Shown: positions 11,597-23,103, counted from the stretch's first letter. The stretch: 64,000 nt of DNA from Saccharum officinarum (GCA_020631735.1 CM036162.1:96327666-96391665), one strand, 5' to 3'. Notes: a model not told the origin generated them from the letters alone. Program-made: numbers and translations.

Positions 11597-11730
11597 GATC
11601 TTAACATTCTAGATGCAACGTTCGCACCAACCCCGGCTATGTCGTGCGACGTGCGTGCACATGCGGCATTCGCAATCAGTTGGCGAGCTTCCCTCCCCTA
11701 GGCTGTCAAGTTGGACTTCCTGGCGACAGC

Positions 11731-11848
11731 GGGCTGGTTCGGCTGGTGGAAAAGCCAGCTGGTTTCGGCTGATTCAATAGTGTTCTGTGAGAGAGAATAA
11801 GCTAAAACAAGCTGAAACAAGACGAAACATGACTTGCAGAACAGGGCC
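11731..11848. mobile_element. Candidate short MITE (GGGCTGGTTCGGCTG ... AACAGGGCC)
   Basis: A 118-bp stretch starts GGGCTGGTTCGGCTGG and ends GCAGAACAGGGCC, with AAGCTGAAAC repeats inside. This resembles the common grass MITE type whose ends read GGCCTGTTCGGCTG. The inverted ends match only partly and no target duplication is clear. Confidence 0.4.
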
Positions 11849-12099
11849 AGCAGGCTGGAAATCGCAGAAGTCTCCCACGTCCCACCCGCAGTGAGGCAAC
11901 ATTCATCATGCTACTAGTCGGAATTTGCACTGAGCGGAGCAGCCCACGGCCGCGACCTGGCACGTACGCGACGCGAGGCGGCGGAGCCAGCGAGCGAGCC
12001 GCGCTGGTCCGTGAGGCCTGGCCAGCCTTGACGCAGCCGCGCCGCTTCGGCATCACGGTCACGGGCCGGGCCTCGTGCGCTCCGCCCGTCCCGAGTCGC

Positions 12100-13114
12100 A
12101 TCGATACCATAGTTTTTCGAATCGGACCGGAGATCGAACCGGCGAGGCCGTCGGTTCAATGATTCAATGGTCCAACCGTTAAGAACCGGTTGAACTGCCG
12201 GTTCGTTAGTTTTGGACCGGTGAATCGAACCGGCCACAAATACTTTGAACCGGTGTATATATATATGATTTAATTAATAATCGACATTGATATGCAGGCT
12301 AATATACAAATACAATACCTAAAAATTAAAACTTGAAAGCTCAGGATGACAGGATCAGTAGCTCACTAGTTCCAGTTCTAGTAGCCATTTTCTTGTAGCC
12401 GTGGAGTGGAGGTGGAGCAGAGTAGCATGGTAGCAGTGTAACACCAGAGCAGCAGCCTGCCCCCTCGGAGCAGAACCAGAGAAGCCTGCAGCCCCCGCCG
12501 AGCAGCACCAGAGAAGCCTGCAACCCCCGCTCGACGCTCGCCCGTAGCAGCAACCTACAGCTGCAGCCCCCGCCGATGGCCGATGCCCGCCCGGAGTAGC
12601 ACCAGAGCAGCAGCCGCCGGGTGCTCGCTTGGAGGCCGCAGTCGCCGCCCCTGCCGGCGCCCGCGTGCAGCAGGAGTAGAGCGTAGAGTAGAGGTAGAGC
12701 AGCAGCCGGCCCCCGAGCCCCGATGCGCCGCCGACCCAGGCCATGCGCCGCCGCCGCCGCCGAAGGGGCCAAGCCAGATGCAAATGCGCCCCAAAAAGGA
12801 GATGTTAGTTCCATTCCTTCACGTGTACAGGCCCCTAAAGAGTATATTTTCACACTTTTCCAACAATACCCTCGAATGGATCAGCTTCTCCTGAACCCAC
12901 CGAGGTCATTTTTGGATAACTTAAAAAACCGCCCCGGTTCACTTGGAACCGGCCGGTTCACCGGTTTCGTTAAAAAACGGCCGGTTCAACCGGTTTTTAC
13001 CGGTCCGATTGCATGGCCGGTCTTTTAAGTGAACCGGACCGGTGTAGGCTCTGGTTCGATCTTTTAGCGGTCGAACCGCCGGTCCGGTCCGGTTCGAAAA
13101 ACTATGATCGATAC
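12100..13114. mobile_element. Non-autonomous hAT transposon with 8-bp target duplication
   Basis: ATCGATAC is present at 12100-12107 and 13107-13114. The 999-bp body (12108-13106) starts CATAGTTTTTCGAATCGG and ends with the near-complement CCGGTTCGAAAAACTATG. Inside both ends, AACCGG and ACCGGT motifs are repeated many times, typical of hAT subterminal repeats. Eight-bp duplications are diagnostic of hAT. No transposase domain is present; the GC-rich open frames at 12341-12853 look non-coding. The insertion is about 38 bp upstream of the TATA box of the ACP gene. Confidence 0.9.
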
Positions 13115-13152
13115 GCCCGATGCGCACACAGCTCGCCCCTGTCCCCACCCCA

Positions 13153-13159
13153 CTATATA
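13153..13159 (+). promoter_or_regulatory. TATA box of the ACP gene (CTATATA)
   Basis: CTATATAC lies about 100 bp upstream of the ATG in a CT-rich plant core-promoter context, with no competing TATA nearby. The hAT target duplication ends 38 bp before it. Confidence 0.65.
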
Positions 13160-13255
13160 CGGCCTGCCACCTTGCCTAGCCCTCCACCCACCCGCTCACC
13201 CGTCTCCTGCAATTCATTTATCCCGAGCCCCGCCGCCGCCGTTCCAGCTTCGTCC

Positions 13256-16142
13256 ATGGCTTCCCTCACCGGATCCGCTCTCTCCTTTGCGAGGCCCGTC
13301 AAGGTATAGCGCCGGATCACCTCTGGAGTTGTCTGATCCGTGAGATAATCCGAGCACGGGGTAGGGTTTTAGCTTTAGCGGCGCAGGGTTTCGGTTGTTT
13401 CGCCGGTTGCGATTTCTCTTGTCTGGTTTATGTCTGCGTGCTTATTGGGTCATCTACCGGGGTCTGCTCGCGTTTGAGATGCCCTTGGATGCGAAGCCAT
13501 TCGCTGTGATCATATCGGTCGATTGTAGAGTTCAAATCGATAGATCTGCGCTGACGTAAGTTTACGCTCTCACTTATGCATCGTTTGGATTAGTGGCGCA
13601 GTGCCCGTGGTGTTTATCGAGCTGTACCCGAATGTTTGTGGAGTCAGAAGTTCTGTACGGATGTACCCGTACCATGAACTTTTTGGAATTTTCTACCTCG
13701 ATTGAACTTGGGGTCAAATCTAATATTGTCTCACCTGACTCAATGATTTAGGGGTATATTGGTGACAAAGCTTTCCATGCTTATCATGTATTGACACCTT
13801 CATGTATATTGGTGACAAAGCTTTCCATGCTTATCATGTATTGACACCTTCATGCATACACCGTTAACCACCTGTGTATTATTAACGGTTCATCCATGAT
13901 TTAAGACGTGCTCCTTTTATGTGGACTGATCACTGATGTCTACATACTTGGTTCCTATTGTGTCAGAAGAATAGCGAGTTTGCATATTTTAGGTTGATGG
14001 AGTCAGGAAACTATACAGGATATTGATTCTTTTTCACATAAAGGACAATGCAAGATACATGATGCGTGGCTATTAGGGTCCTGCAGTTGACGTGAAGGAT
14101 GTTAACCTATGTGCTTGTATATGCTAAAATATGTGCAAATAGTTTGATAGTCTGGGTTTCAGATAAGGAAGTACTCTGTACTCATGCTCATTTGTACTCA
14201 TGTCATGTAGCACCTTCAAAAGCACAATTCAGTATGTTTTTATGTTCTTGCCCTGCAAGTGGATTGACATTCGACAAAAAAGTGTTATATTCTTTTCAAA
14301 GTTTGAACTAACACAAAATCTAGTGGCCATATGTGGTCTGGTGAACCTTTTCTTCTTTAGTTCCGTGTTACTGTTTGGTTGAAACAAAAGGAACATTTTG
14401 GATAATATGCGAAGAGATATGCCAAGATTCATTTTATTCTGTGTAGCATGCTGCTATAACTATCTTTGAGTTTGGTGTGTATTTGTTCGGTTTTCTTCTC
14501 GATGAGCTTGTAATGTAATAGTACATGGCAATGGTTCTACAATAAGCTTGAATCAATGATACATAGTCAAGTGGACAATGTGATAAAAGAATAAGTCAAG
14601 TGGGACAATTTGAAGCAATGGTTTATGCTGTCTGGGCTTAGTTCTCATATCTTACGATGTTACCTTTGGTGTTTCACAGGCAATCAGCATCAAGTCGGCC
14701 TCTTTCTCTGGTTTAAGGAAGGATAATGTAGCCTTCCGCCTGCAGCCTGTGCCACAAAGATTCGCGGTCTGTTGTCCTGTAAGTAACTAATTGTTGTACT
14801 ATGGATCTGTAACCACATAAATTGATCACTGCATGCTGTCCTGTAAGCCTGGTGCAGTTGGTGAGTGCTAGCTCGCCGAGTCACCAGGTCCTGGGTTCGA
14901 AGCCGTCTCTCTGCAGAATTTCTGCGGGGGTAAGACTTTGCTTCGGTTATTCCCTTCCCCAGACCCCACTCGTGTGGGAGCCTCTGGCACTGGGTCTGCC
15001 CTTTGTGCTGTCCTGTAAGTAACTAATTGTTGTACTATGGATCTGTAACCACATGAATTGATCACTGCATGATGCTGCAGCTATGCATCTCCATTTAATT
15101 TCTTTTCTATGTCATATGCCAATTGTTTCAACTACTTTGTTTGGCTTCTGAAGAGATTTTGTTTGCATTGTGCACTAAAGTGCTTCCATTATGTACTTGA
15201 TTGCTTTTTTGTGAGTACATAGCTCTGATGAAAGGAATTTTCAAGAGAATTCCTGGAGTATTTTTTATCCTTTTATTCCTTTGCATTTGGCACCCCTGGA
15301 TTTTTCTTTGACGTGTAGCTTCGGGTGTGACTGTAAAACGTTCCATCACATTTTGTTTGTGTTTTTAGCTGGTAGATTATACTGGTGCAATCTTCTTTAA
15401 ACTGAAGTTTGTGTTACCTAATGATTATGATCTTTCTATTGTTGCTGTAAAATATTCACTTGACCAGGCTAAAAAGGAGACCGTGGATGAGGTTTGTAAG
15501 ATTGTCAAGAAGCAGCTTGCACTTGCTGATGGCACTGAAGTTTGTGGCTCCTCTAAGTTTCAAGAACTTGGTGCTGATTCATTGGACACTGTAAGTGAGC
15601 TATAACACACTTTTAAGTTTTCAACAACTGAATTTATCTATTTGATTTTTTCGTATGGTTCTTGTGTAGCAGAACAACAATTGGTTATTTCGTTTCGTAC
15701 ATGTACCAAACTACCAATCATAAATTGGTTATTTCGTTTCGTACATGTACTCAGTCTGCAAGTTCTCTATTATGCCAGTAGATCAAGTCGCATTTGTAGA
15801 ATGTAGATGTGCCATGTTCCCGTCGTTGTTCCTCTTGAACAGTTGTTATACTTATACCTGATTCTGGACCAAAGTTTATGCATACTTCTATTGTCATTTG
15901 TGTTTTTAAGTATAAACTGTGGTTACTCCCTCATCTTGTATTTTCTTGGGCTTGCCCTTTTCTTTCCTAGAGAGACTAATTCTTCCTTGGATCTGTTTTT
16001 TTAGGTTGAGATTGTTATGGGCCTTGAGGAGGCTTTCAAGATCACTGTGGAGGAGTCGAGTGCGCAGTCAATCGCAACTGTTGAAGATGCTGCTAATCTC
16101 ATCGACGAACTTGTTGCGGCAGAAGCAGCAAAAGCAAAATAA
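13256..16142 (+). CDS. Plastid acyl carrier protein, four exons
   Basis: Exons are 13256-13303, 14680-14778, 15468-15590 and 16005-16142: 408 nt, 135 residues. Exon 1 and most of exon 2 encode a Ser/Arg-rich chloroplast transit peptide. The mature ACP domain starts near residue 50 (AKKETVDEV) and contains the phosphopantetheine site [14 protein letters not shown]. Ser87 carries the prosthetic group on which fatty acids are built in the plastid by type II fatty-acid synthase. The helical C-terminal part ends in the Ala/Lys-rich EAAKAK. All borders are GT/AG with intact phases, and the four-exon structure is that of plant ACP genes. Intron 1 is long (1,376 bp) and holds a 50-bp tandem duplication. 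Intron 2 has a duplicated donor region and a SINE. Confidence 0.95.
13754..13853. repeat. 50-bp perfect tandem duplication in ACP intron 1
   Basis: The 50-bp unit starting GTATATTGGTGACAAAGC occurs at 13754-13803 and, identical, at 13804-13853. It is a simple recent tandem duplication without obvious function. Confidence 0.95.
14834..15019 (+). mobile_element. tRNA-derived SINE in ACP intron 2
   Basis: The 158-bp body (14848-15005) starts CCTGGTGCAGTTGGTGAG, an A-box-like segment, and contains GGGTTCGAAGCC, a Pol III B box. It ends CACTGGGTCTGCCCTTTG, like known grass SINE tails. The 14-bp target duplication TGCTGTCCTGTAAG is at 14834-14847 and 15006-15019. It landed in the second copy of a tandem duplication of the exon 2/intron 2 border. 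Confidence 0.8.
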
Positions 16143-16566
16143 TCGCATTAAACTCATGGTCGTAGTGCTTTGGGTGCTTACCCTGCTCCTGTACCAGCGC
16201 ATCCCTTCTTGTTCTATGCCCCTCTTGTTCTATCCCCCTTCCCTGCTAGATTTTCTACCCTGGAGAGCTGTTTCTTTGTCATAACTGTCATTGTGGATCT
16301 CGCGATATTATTATACTGAGGCTCTTAAGCTTGTTCAATTGTCTGAAGCTTTGGCGCATGTTTGGTGCACGTATTTTCTACAAACTTAATTGTTCAAAGA
16401 AATTTTTGTAGTTGCTATATATTTAAGTGTCGGATTGAGGATACTAGCTACTGGGAGGTAGAGTAGCTAGTCCCTGCTACTGACACAGTTTTTTTTAAAA
16501 AAAACTAACGACACAGATTAACCCTTTCTTTCCGGCTAAGATGCAAAGTAAGCCTTTTTCAAAAGA
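16143..16566. other. 3' flank of the ACP gene
   Basis: Probable 3' UTR to about 16350, then intergenic DNA. No gene. Confidence 0.4.
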
Positions 16567-16866
16567 TATTCTCTCCGTCAAATAGAGTTGTCATGGGAAT
16601 CGTGCTGCCTGAACTTTTTTAATTTTGACTAAGTAGTAAAAAATACGTGTAATATTTATATCTCTGAATAAAGTTTATTATGAAAATATATTCAACTAAA
16701 CATTTATATCTCCGAATACAGTTTATTATGAAAGTATATTCAACTATCTATCTAATGATACTAATTATATATCATAAATATTAATATTTTGTTAAATATA
16801 TTTAATTAAAATTAAAATTTACTGATTTTTAGAAAACGAGAATAACTATTTTTTTCAGAGCGAGTA
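16567..16866. mobile_element. Degenerate Stowaway-like MITE
   Basis: Body about 16569-16864 between TA dinucleotides. The left end TTCTCTCCGTC and right end AGAGCGAG are decayed versions of the CTCCCTCCGTC/GGGAG ends. The AT-rich interior holds a direct repeat of about 48 bp (TTTATATCTC(T/C)GAATA(A/C)AGTTTATTATG). Confidence 0.6.
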
Positions 16867-17213
16867 GATGCTAAGCATGCTAACGGCACAGATTAATCCT
16901 CCACTCCTTTCCAGATTATTGGGCTTCCTAGGAACAGGAACACAGGAATGCAGAACCATAGTTGGGTCAGGCCTCCTTTGGAAATTGGAACATAGGAATA
17001 GAAAAAAAAACATCATTCGAAATTATTTGGCTTCCTTGGAACAGGAATGTAGAACCAAACATGGCTTTCTTTGAAACATAGTAATAGAAAAAAAACATAT
17101 GGGGCTTTCTTTGGAACACAGAAATAGAAAAAAAAAGCATATATAGGCTCGTCTTCCGAAAAGACATACATAGGCCTAGCTTCCAAAAAAACATAGCAAT
17201 AACAGAAAAAAAC
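16867..17213. other. Repeat-like DNA around the Pack-MULE, left side
   Basis: Degenerate short repeats of the type CTTTGGAACATAGGAATAGAAAAAA recur four to five times. The right flank of the Pack-MULE (19064-19150) has a second copy at about 19390-19475, so the Pack-MULE sits inside an older, unidentified repeat. Confidence 0.5.
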
Positions 17214-19063
17214 ATAAAAATTAGAAAAAAAGTCTACTTAACTCCCGAAGTATTGGGCAATGTCTAACCTACACCCCAAACTACAAAACCGGATAACGAG
17301 CACATTAAATTTTGCTAAACCGTCTAATCCACTCCCGGGGCGGTTTGGGAGGGCTGTTTTGCCTACGTGGCGTTCAACGTGGAGCGGTTTTCGTCTCAGC
17401 AGGAACCACTTCGCCGGCGTCCTGGCCGCAGCGCTCGACTCGCACGTGGTGCGGCTGGACGAGGTATACGCGTCGGGCGTGCTGACGCGGGCACGGGGCT
17501 ACCCGCAACGACGTGCACTTCTACGTGCGCGACCTCTTCGCCAGGCTCAGGGTCGGCGACGCTGAGATGCGGAGGGAGGCCGCAGCCGCGCTCACCGAGG
17601 CGCTGCGCGACGACGAGAAGTGCGTTTGTGTCGTGGCGTCTGACGTCGCGGACGGCGTCGACGTCCTCGTCGCGCTGCTCGAGTGCCCCGACGCCTGCGT
17701 CGAGGAGGAGGCCCTCGAGGCGGTCTTGGTGATCGTCGGGTCTGACGCGCACCGGGGGGACCTGGTCATCGGCGACGCCATCGCGTCCGTGGTCCGTGTA
17801 CTCGACGCGAGAGCTGGCAGCGAGGCGGCCAACGAGACGGCGGCGCGGGGGCTCTACAAACTCACGGAGAACTCGGACAATGCATGCGTCGTCGCCACAC
17901 ACGGCGGCGTGACGGCGTTGCTCGACCTGTGCACTAGAGGGAATCATTAGGGAGACTTGGCTGTCAACTTGGGTTCGGAATCATCTGGACGTGAGTCAGT
18001 GGTGCATGAGGTAGTGGGCTAGTGGCCTGTGCCTGTGTGATGACATGCACGAGCACACGCGGCGTGAGATCCGGCCGCCAGCAGGTTGTTGCTCGGCAGT
18101 GTGCGTCGCTAGGCTTAATAACATATGTACTTAGACCGAGGGCTAGTGGCCATGGTGAGCAGGGACCTCGACCAAGGTGTCATGCTGTGCTTGTGCCATG
18201 GACGACGCGGCGCGAAACCAGGCGATGGAGCTCCTCGCCGCCATTTGCTCTAGGGATGGCTCAGCTAGGGAGGCCGTAGTCTAGGAAGGCGCCGTCGAGT
18301 CCATCGTCCGTGCGCTCGACTCCTCCTACCAGTAGACACCCTCCTCCTCCTCAAAGGTGCGGGAGGTGGCCCTCCGTGCCATCGACGCGCTCTGCCTCTC
18401 GCCACCCACCTCCACGGACCGTCTCCTCGCCGCCAGGTTCCTGGACTGCGTCCTCTCCCTCCTCCGCAACGGCGACACCACGCTGTATCACTGCGCCTTG
18501 AAGGCGGCGCACCTCCTGTGCCAGGTGTTAGAGGAGAGCAAGAAGACGATGGGCGACACCGGGTTCATGCCGGAGTTGGTGAGCGTCCTCGGCGCGTCCA
18601 AGTCCCCCGTGGCGCGGGAGATGGCGGTCGAGTCGCTCTGCGCCTTGGTGTCCATGCACCACAACTGGAAGCGGTTCGTCCAGGAGGACCGCGTCGTGGC
18701 GCGGGTGCTGCAGCTGCTGGGACCCGACGAGGAGAAGCCCACGCCGGCGAAGCGGTCCCTGCTGTCGACTGAGATAGGAGAGGGGAAGGGAAGGCGTATT
18801 ACAGGGGGAACGTTTCTGATAGGTGGGGCCCACCGTCTCAGCCCAATCAGCAGACCTCGTGTGCTCACCCAGCACCACCGTGGCCAAACCGCTCCACGTT
18901 GTATGCCACATAGACAAAACAACCCTCCCAAACCGCCTCAGGGGGTGGATCAGACGGTTTAGCAAAGTTTAATGTGCTCGTTACCTGGTTTTGTAGTTTA
19001 GGGTGTAGGTTATACACTGCCCAATACTTCAGGGGGTTAAGTAGACTTTTTCCATAAAAATTA
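17214..19063. mobile_element. Pack-MULE with long inverted ends and 10-bp target duplication
   Basis: ATAAAAATTA is present at 17214-17223 and 19054-19063. The 1,830-bp body (17224-19053) has ends of about 165 bp that are inverted and highly similar. The left end reads AAAAAGTCTACTTAAC and continues through CGGTTTGGGAGGG to AACGTGGAGCGGTTT; the right end is its complement. Long inverted ends plus a 9-11 bp duplication are typical of Mutator-like elements. There is no transposase; the interior is filled by a fragment of a host ARM-repeat gene, so it is a Pack-MULE. Confidence 0.88.
17396..18790 (+). pseudogene. Captured ARM-repeat protein gene fragment inside the Pack-MULE
   Basis: Several stretches read as armadillo-repeat protein on the + strand. 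17396-17505 is open in one frame (NHFAGVLAAALDSHVV). After a 1-nt shift near 17505, 17510-17950 reads NDVHFYVRDLFARL through ARM-like helices to TALLDLCTRGNH and a stop. From 18198 the frame MDDAARNQAMELLAAI continues to 18780 with two in-frame stops (near 18282 and 18333), then EVALRAIDALCL to the LLGPDEEKP region. GC-rich codon use matches a grass gene. The parent gene is not in this window. ARM repeats mediate protein binding, and some plant ARM proteins are U-box ubiquitin ligases, but no U-box is visible here. The frameshift and stops make it a pseudogene. Confidence 0.8.
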
Positions 19064-19950
19064 TGTAGGAATACAGTGGCAAAGAAGATGATTGGAAATC
19101 ATCTAAATTTTAAAGGGGCCATCGTTTGGATAGGCCCAAAACATAGTTAGGCCGCCCCCTTTGGATTGAAAAAGAAATCAGTGGTGCATATGAAATCTAA
19201 CACATGAGAGACTTTTAGTTTTCATTTCTAACTATTACTCCTAAATTTATGCAGCAGACACGTACGTTGGATGATTTTGCATGCACACGTTGTGAATGCA
19301 TGATAGGTGCCCACGACTGTCCCAAGGAGACTGTTTTCATCCCTTTGGAGCACACCAACACAGAAACACATAAATGAAAGAAACATAAGAATTATGTAGG
19401 AGTACAGTGGCAAATCGATGATTGAAAATCATATAAATTTTGAAGGAATGATTGTTTGGATAGGTTGTAGGAAGCACGAAGAAAGTTTACCAAGAGATTT
19501 GAGTGGATGCTAAGCATACATAAGGTTTCAGGGGTATACATGACGGGTTGTCCAAATATAATTTTTGGAACAGAATGATCCGGTTTAAATGTTTGGTTTC
19601 TGGGTAGGACCATCCTAGTTCTGTGTTGGTTCACGAAATTGGTACGGAGGACAAGAATCAGTCGTTAACCATCCGTTGCCACTATGATTTGTGGGACACA
19701 ACTATCAACCATTCAAAGTAGAGGACTTGACCATCTGGCATAAGACCTTTGAGCTCCCACTACATTTCCATGGCTGGTGAAGGGCCATGCGCCAATGAAG
19801 GAACACGCCAGTCGAGGAGTGCCAGGTGGCCGGGACTGAGGGTTCACACTTTATGTGCACCTTGTCAAAGGAGCCGAGGTGCAGTGCAGCCAATCAGTAT
19901 GGGTGGGCAGTCAAAGGCGGCACGCTAGGAGGTCTGCGCCTATGTGCGAA
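19064..19950. other. Intergenic, older repeat DNA
   Basis: 19064-19150 and 19390-19475 are related copies of one sequence (ATTATGTAGGA(A/G)TACAGTGGCAAA). The rest holds no gene that I can support. Confidence 0.4.
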
Positions 19951-21443
19951 TGAAAGGTTTAAATATAGCTAAAGGAAGGTGAATAGCTATTTAAAAATCT
20001 ACAAACTCACTAGAGTAAATGGGTTAATATAACAAATGGCGAAATGCAATTTTGCTCTAACTCTATAAGGGTTGCAAGCCACCTAATCAAGCAATTCTAG
20101 TCACTATGATCACTAGTCACACAATTGCTATGTTGCTACTTTCTAAGTTAGTATACTCACAATGAGCTAGCTAAAAAAGTCACACTAACAAGTCCTTACA
20201 AGCTCTCAAGACTAGTTACACAAAAGAGCTTGGCAACTACTTTGCAAGAATATAAATGAGGGGACAAGGTGATTATACCGCCACGTATAGGATGAACCAA
20301 TCACAAGATATGAAGACCAATCACAAGATAAATGAGGGGACAAGGTGATCATACACAAAATGAACTCAAGATTTTTCTCCTGAGGTTCACGTGCTTGCCG
20401 GCACGCTAGTCCCCGTTGTGTCGACCAACACTTGGTGGTTCAGTGGCTAAGATGTGTTGCACGAACTTCGTCCAACCCGTGGACACCGCAAGAACCGACC
20501 CACAAGTGAGGTAGCTCAATGACACATAAAATCTATTAAAGTTGCCTTTGGCGCTCCGCTGGGGAAGGCATAAGAACCCCTCACAATCACCGGGAGGTGG
20601 CCAAGAACAATCACCAACTCTTGCCACAACTCTTCCGCTGCTCCAAGCCGTCTAGGTGGCGACAACCACCAAGAGAAACAAGAAACCCACAGCTCAAACA
20701 ATCCCCGAGTGCCACTAGATGCAAACTCACAAGTAAATACACTTGCAATCACTCAATCTCATTTTGAATTAGCAATTAAGCAATAGAGATGAGTGAGAGG
20801 GAGTATGCTCAGCTCAAGAGGATGTTAAGATAATCAAAATGCCAAGGGTGTTCCCCAACAGCCGGCCACCACGTATTTATAGATCCCCAAACAAATAGAG
20901 CCCTTAGGGTCACAAAGGGGTACTGCCCGAGCTGACCGGACGTAGCCTCAGCATCCGTCGCTCCCTCCACACTACGCCGATGCCTGCCACGTGTCCGTGT
21001 TTAAATTTCGTTCGTCGATCTCCAACGGTTGAAAAAAGTTCGATGCCTAAGTCAAAGGACGACCGGACGCGCTCCTCCGATCGACCTAGCGCTGCGCCCA
21101 TGGAGTCAGATCGTTTCTAGTAAGGATTTTTCAGCACAAAAAAGTGGCTGAACGCGTCAGGTCAACGTCTACCTAACGTGCCCTGGCATCCGGTCCGTTC
21201 ATTGTTCAGGCACGTGCGTGAGCAACGATGACGCTAGCGTACGTCAGCTTCGATCGGACGCACCGCCTGCACGTCCGGTCATAAGTTGATGCCAACGTCA
21301 GGTCAAAACTTGGCCTCCTCGGTCACGCTCAACACTGACCGGACGCACCTGGGGTGAGTCCAGTCACCCTCCCCCCTGTGCTAGCGTCCAGTCACGTACC
21401 TTCGACTCCTTTTCATTTTCTAAGTCCGCAACCACTTCACCAT
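19951..21443 (-). repeat. Fragment of a Copia (SIRE-type) LTR, minus orientation
   Basis: It starts TGAAAGGTTTAAATATAG...GGTGAATAG, parallel to the LTR at 47616 (TGAAGGGTCGAGATGG...GGTGAATAG). It shares GCTAGTCCCCGTTGTG near 20410 and a TATA box (TATTTATA, 20874-20881). CCGGACG motifs are scattered at about 20937-21390. It ends where the + strand Copia LTR begins, so it was probably truncated or split by that insertion. No coding content. Confidence 0.65.
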
Positions 21444-23050
21444 TGAAAGCATCTAGGCCCCGAGGTTTGGTTTCGGCAATTGATGACAACGCTTTATTAC
21501 CATGACTAACGTGTGTTTTGCAGAAACTTTGGTAAGTTAGGTCATGGAGGTTTTAACTGCTTTGGGCACCATGGTATTCATGGTCCTTGATGGAAATCGT
21601 TTCGGTTTTCAAAAGAGTGACGTCAAGATTAAGGACGGTTAGTTCCGGATGTCAAGGTGTTGAGAGACATTTGGAATAGTCGTTAGGATCTTCGTTTTTT
21701 CTCTTTTGGCCGTACTATAAAGGGGGGCATGAGCGGGTAGCTTGACCTAGGCGAGTCCTATGTTTAGGTGTGGTGCACACTTGTTAAACTTGGCGCTAGG
21801 CAGCTCTAGAATAGCTCAAAGTTCAGTTGGAAGCAACTTGGTTCAAGTTGTGACGCGTTTCGGAGAGTTTCGGGTCGTTTTCCCATGACCGGACGCGGTC
21901 CTCGGCATGACCGGACGCGTCCGGTCAGTACAGTTCCGCGGCTAGGGTTTCAGCTCTGAACACCGGACGCGGTCCTCGTGAGGACCGGACGCGGTGGTCA
22001 GAAGTCAACACGTGTCACTTGAGGGAAACACCCGATCGGACGCGACCTGGGTGTGATCGGCGCGTCCGGTCACAGTCCAGTAAGGTCCAGAGACGACCGG
22101 ACGCGTCCGGTCATCACCGATCGGATGCGGTCGCGCGTCCGGTGCGAGTACAGTATGCTCCCTGCACGATCGGACGCGTTCGGTCACCCCTGACCGGTGC
22201 GTCCGGTCACTCAGTTGTTTTTCGGATTTCGACCGTTACGAGCGACCGGCGCGTCCGGTCAGTTCAACCGGCGCGTCCGGTCAGCTCGTGTTTTGCTGAG
22301 TCAGCGAGTAACGGTTCGTTTTGTCTGTGGGGTGTTTAAATACATCCCTACCACCTCTTTTAGAGGTCTCTTGCTCATTTAATCAGCTGATAAACACCTT
22401 TGGAGTGCAAGGGAGTGCAAGAGCACTAGTGAGGATAGAGATTTGAGAATCAAAGCTTGAGAGTTCCTCACTAGCGATTAGAGAGTAGCAAGTGTGCATC
22501 CACTTTCTCATTTGGGCTCGTAGTGGTCAAGTGAGAGTTCTAGCTTGTTACTCTTGGTGATCGCCATCACCTAGACGGCTTGGTGGTGATTGGGAGTTCG
22601 GTGATCATCCGGCGGAGCTTGTGGATGACCCAACTCATCTTGTGAGCGGTTGTGGGTGATTCACCGCGACGGAGTGTCAAAGAATCAACCCGTAGAGAGC
22701 ACTTGATCCTTGCGCGGATCAAGGGGGAGCTATACCCTTGCGCGGGTGCTCCAACGAGGACTAGTGGGGAGTGGCGACTCTCCGATACCTCGGAAAAACA
22801 TCACCGTGTTCCTTGCCCCTTTACATTCAAGCATTTACATTCTCGTATTTACTTTCATTGCTTGTTTACATTCCTAGACTTGCCATGCTAGACTAGGTTT
22901 GGAAACTAGGGTGCAAAACTTTGTATCGGTAGACTCTCTAGGAACACAAGTAGACTCTAGGGGTGAATTCCGGCTTGTAGGATTTATTTCTTGCATTTAA
23001 TTTTTAGAAAAGCCCAATTCACCCCCCTCTTGGGCATCTTGATCCTTTCA
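21444..23050 (+). repeat. 5' LTR of the outer Copia element
   Basis: It begins TGAAAGC and ends CCTTTCA, a short inverted pair with TG...CA ends. A tRNA-Met-type primer site follows at once. The start region GTTTGGTTTCGGCAATTGATGACAAC parallels the start of the LTR at 47616-50002 read on its own strand, so the two families are related. Its partner LTR is missing from the window. Confidence 0.8.
21885..22290 (+). promoter_or_regulatory. Array of GACCGGACGCG / CGCGTCCGGTC motifs in U3
   Basis: About a dozen copies of (G)ACCGGACGCG or its complement CGCGTCCGGTC, some joined as the palindrome ACCGGACGCGTCCGGT. The array ends about 50 bp before a TATA-like box (TTTAAATA, 22335-22342). Comparable arrays occur in the other Copia LTRs of the window. 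Confidence 0.65.
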
Positions 23051-23051
23051 A

Positions 23052-23065
23052 TTGGTATCGGAGCC
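23052..23065 (+). other. Primer-binding site (initiator tRNA-Met type)
   Basis: TTGGTATCGGAGCC follows the LTR end directly. The usual plant site is TGGTATCAGAGC; one base differs. It primes minus-strand DNA synthesis. Confidence 0.85.
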
Positions 23066-23103
23066 GTGTTGCTCTATTTTTTGGCTTTACCGCCTAGAGC
23101 AAG

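Noticed and set aside
12341..12894. Protein-coding gene inside the hAT element
   Set aside because: Ala/Gly/Arg/Cys-rich products in several overlapping frames with no transposase or other domain.
14848..14906. Functional tRNA gene
   Set aside because: A- and B-box-like motifs are present, but the cloverleaf is degenerate, the sequence continues as a SINE tail and has a target duplication.
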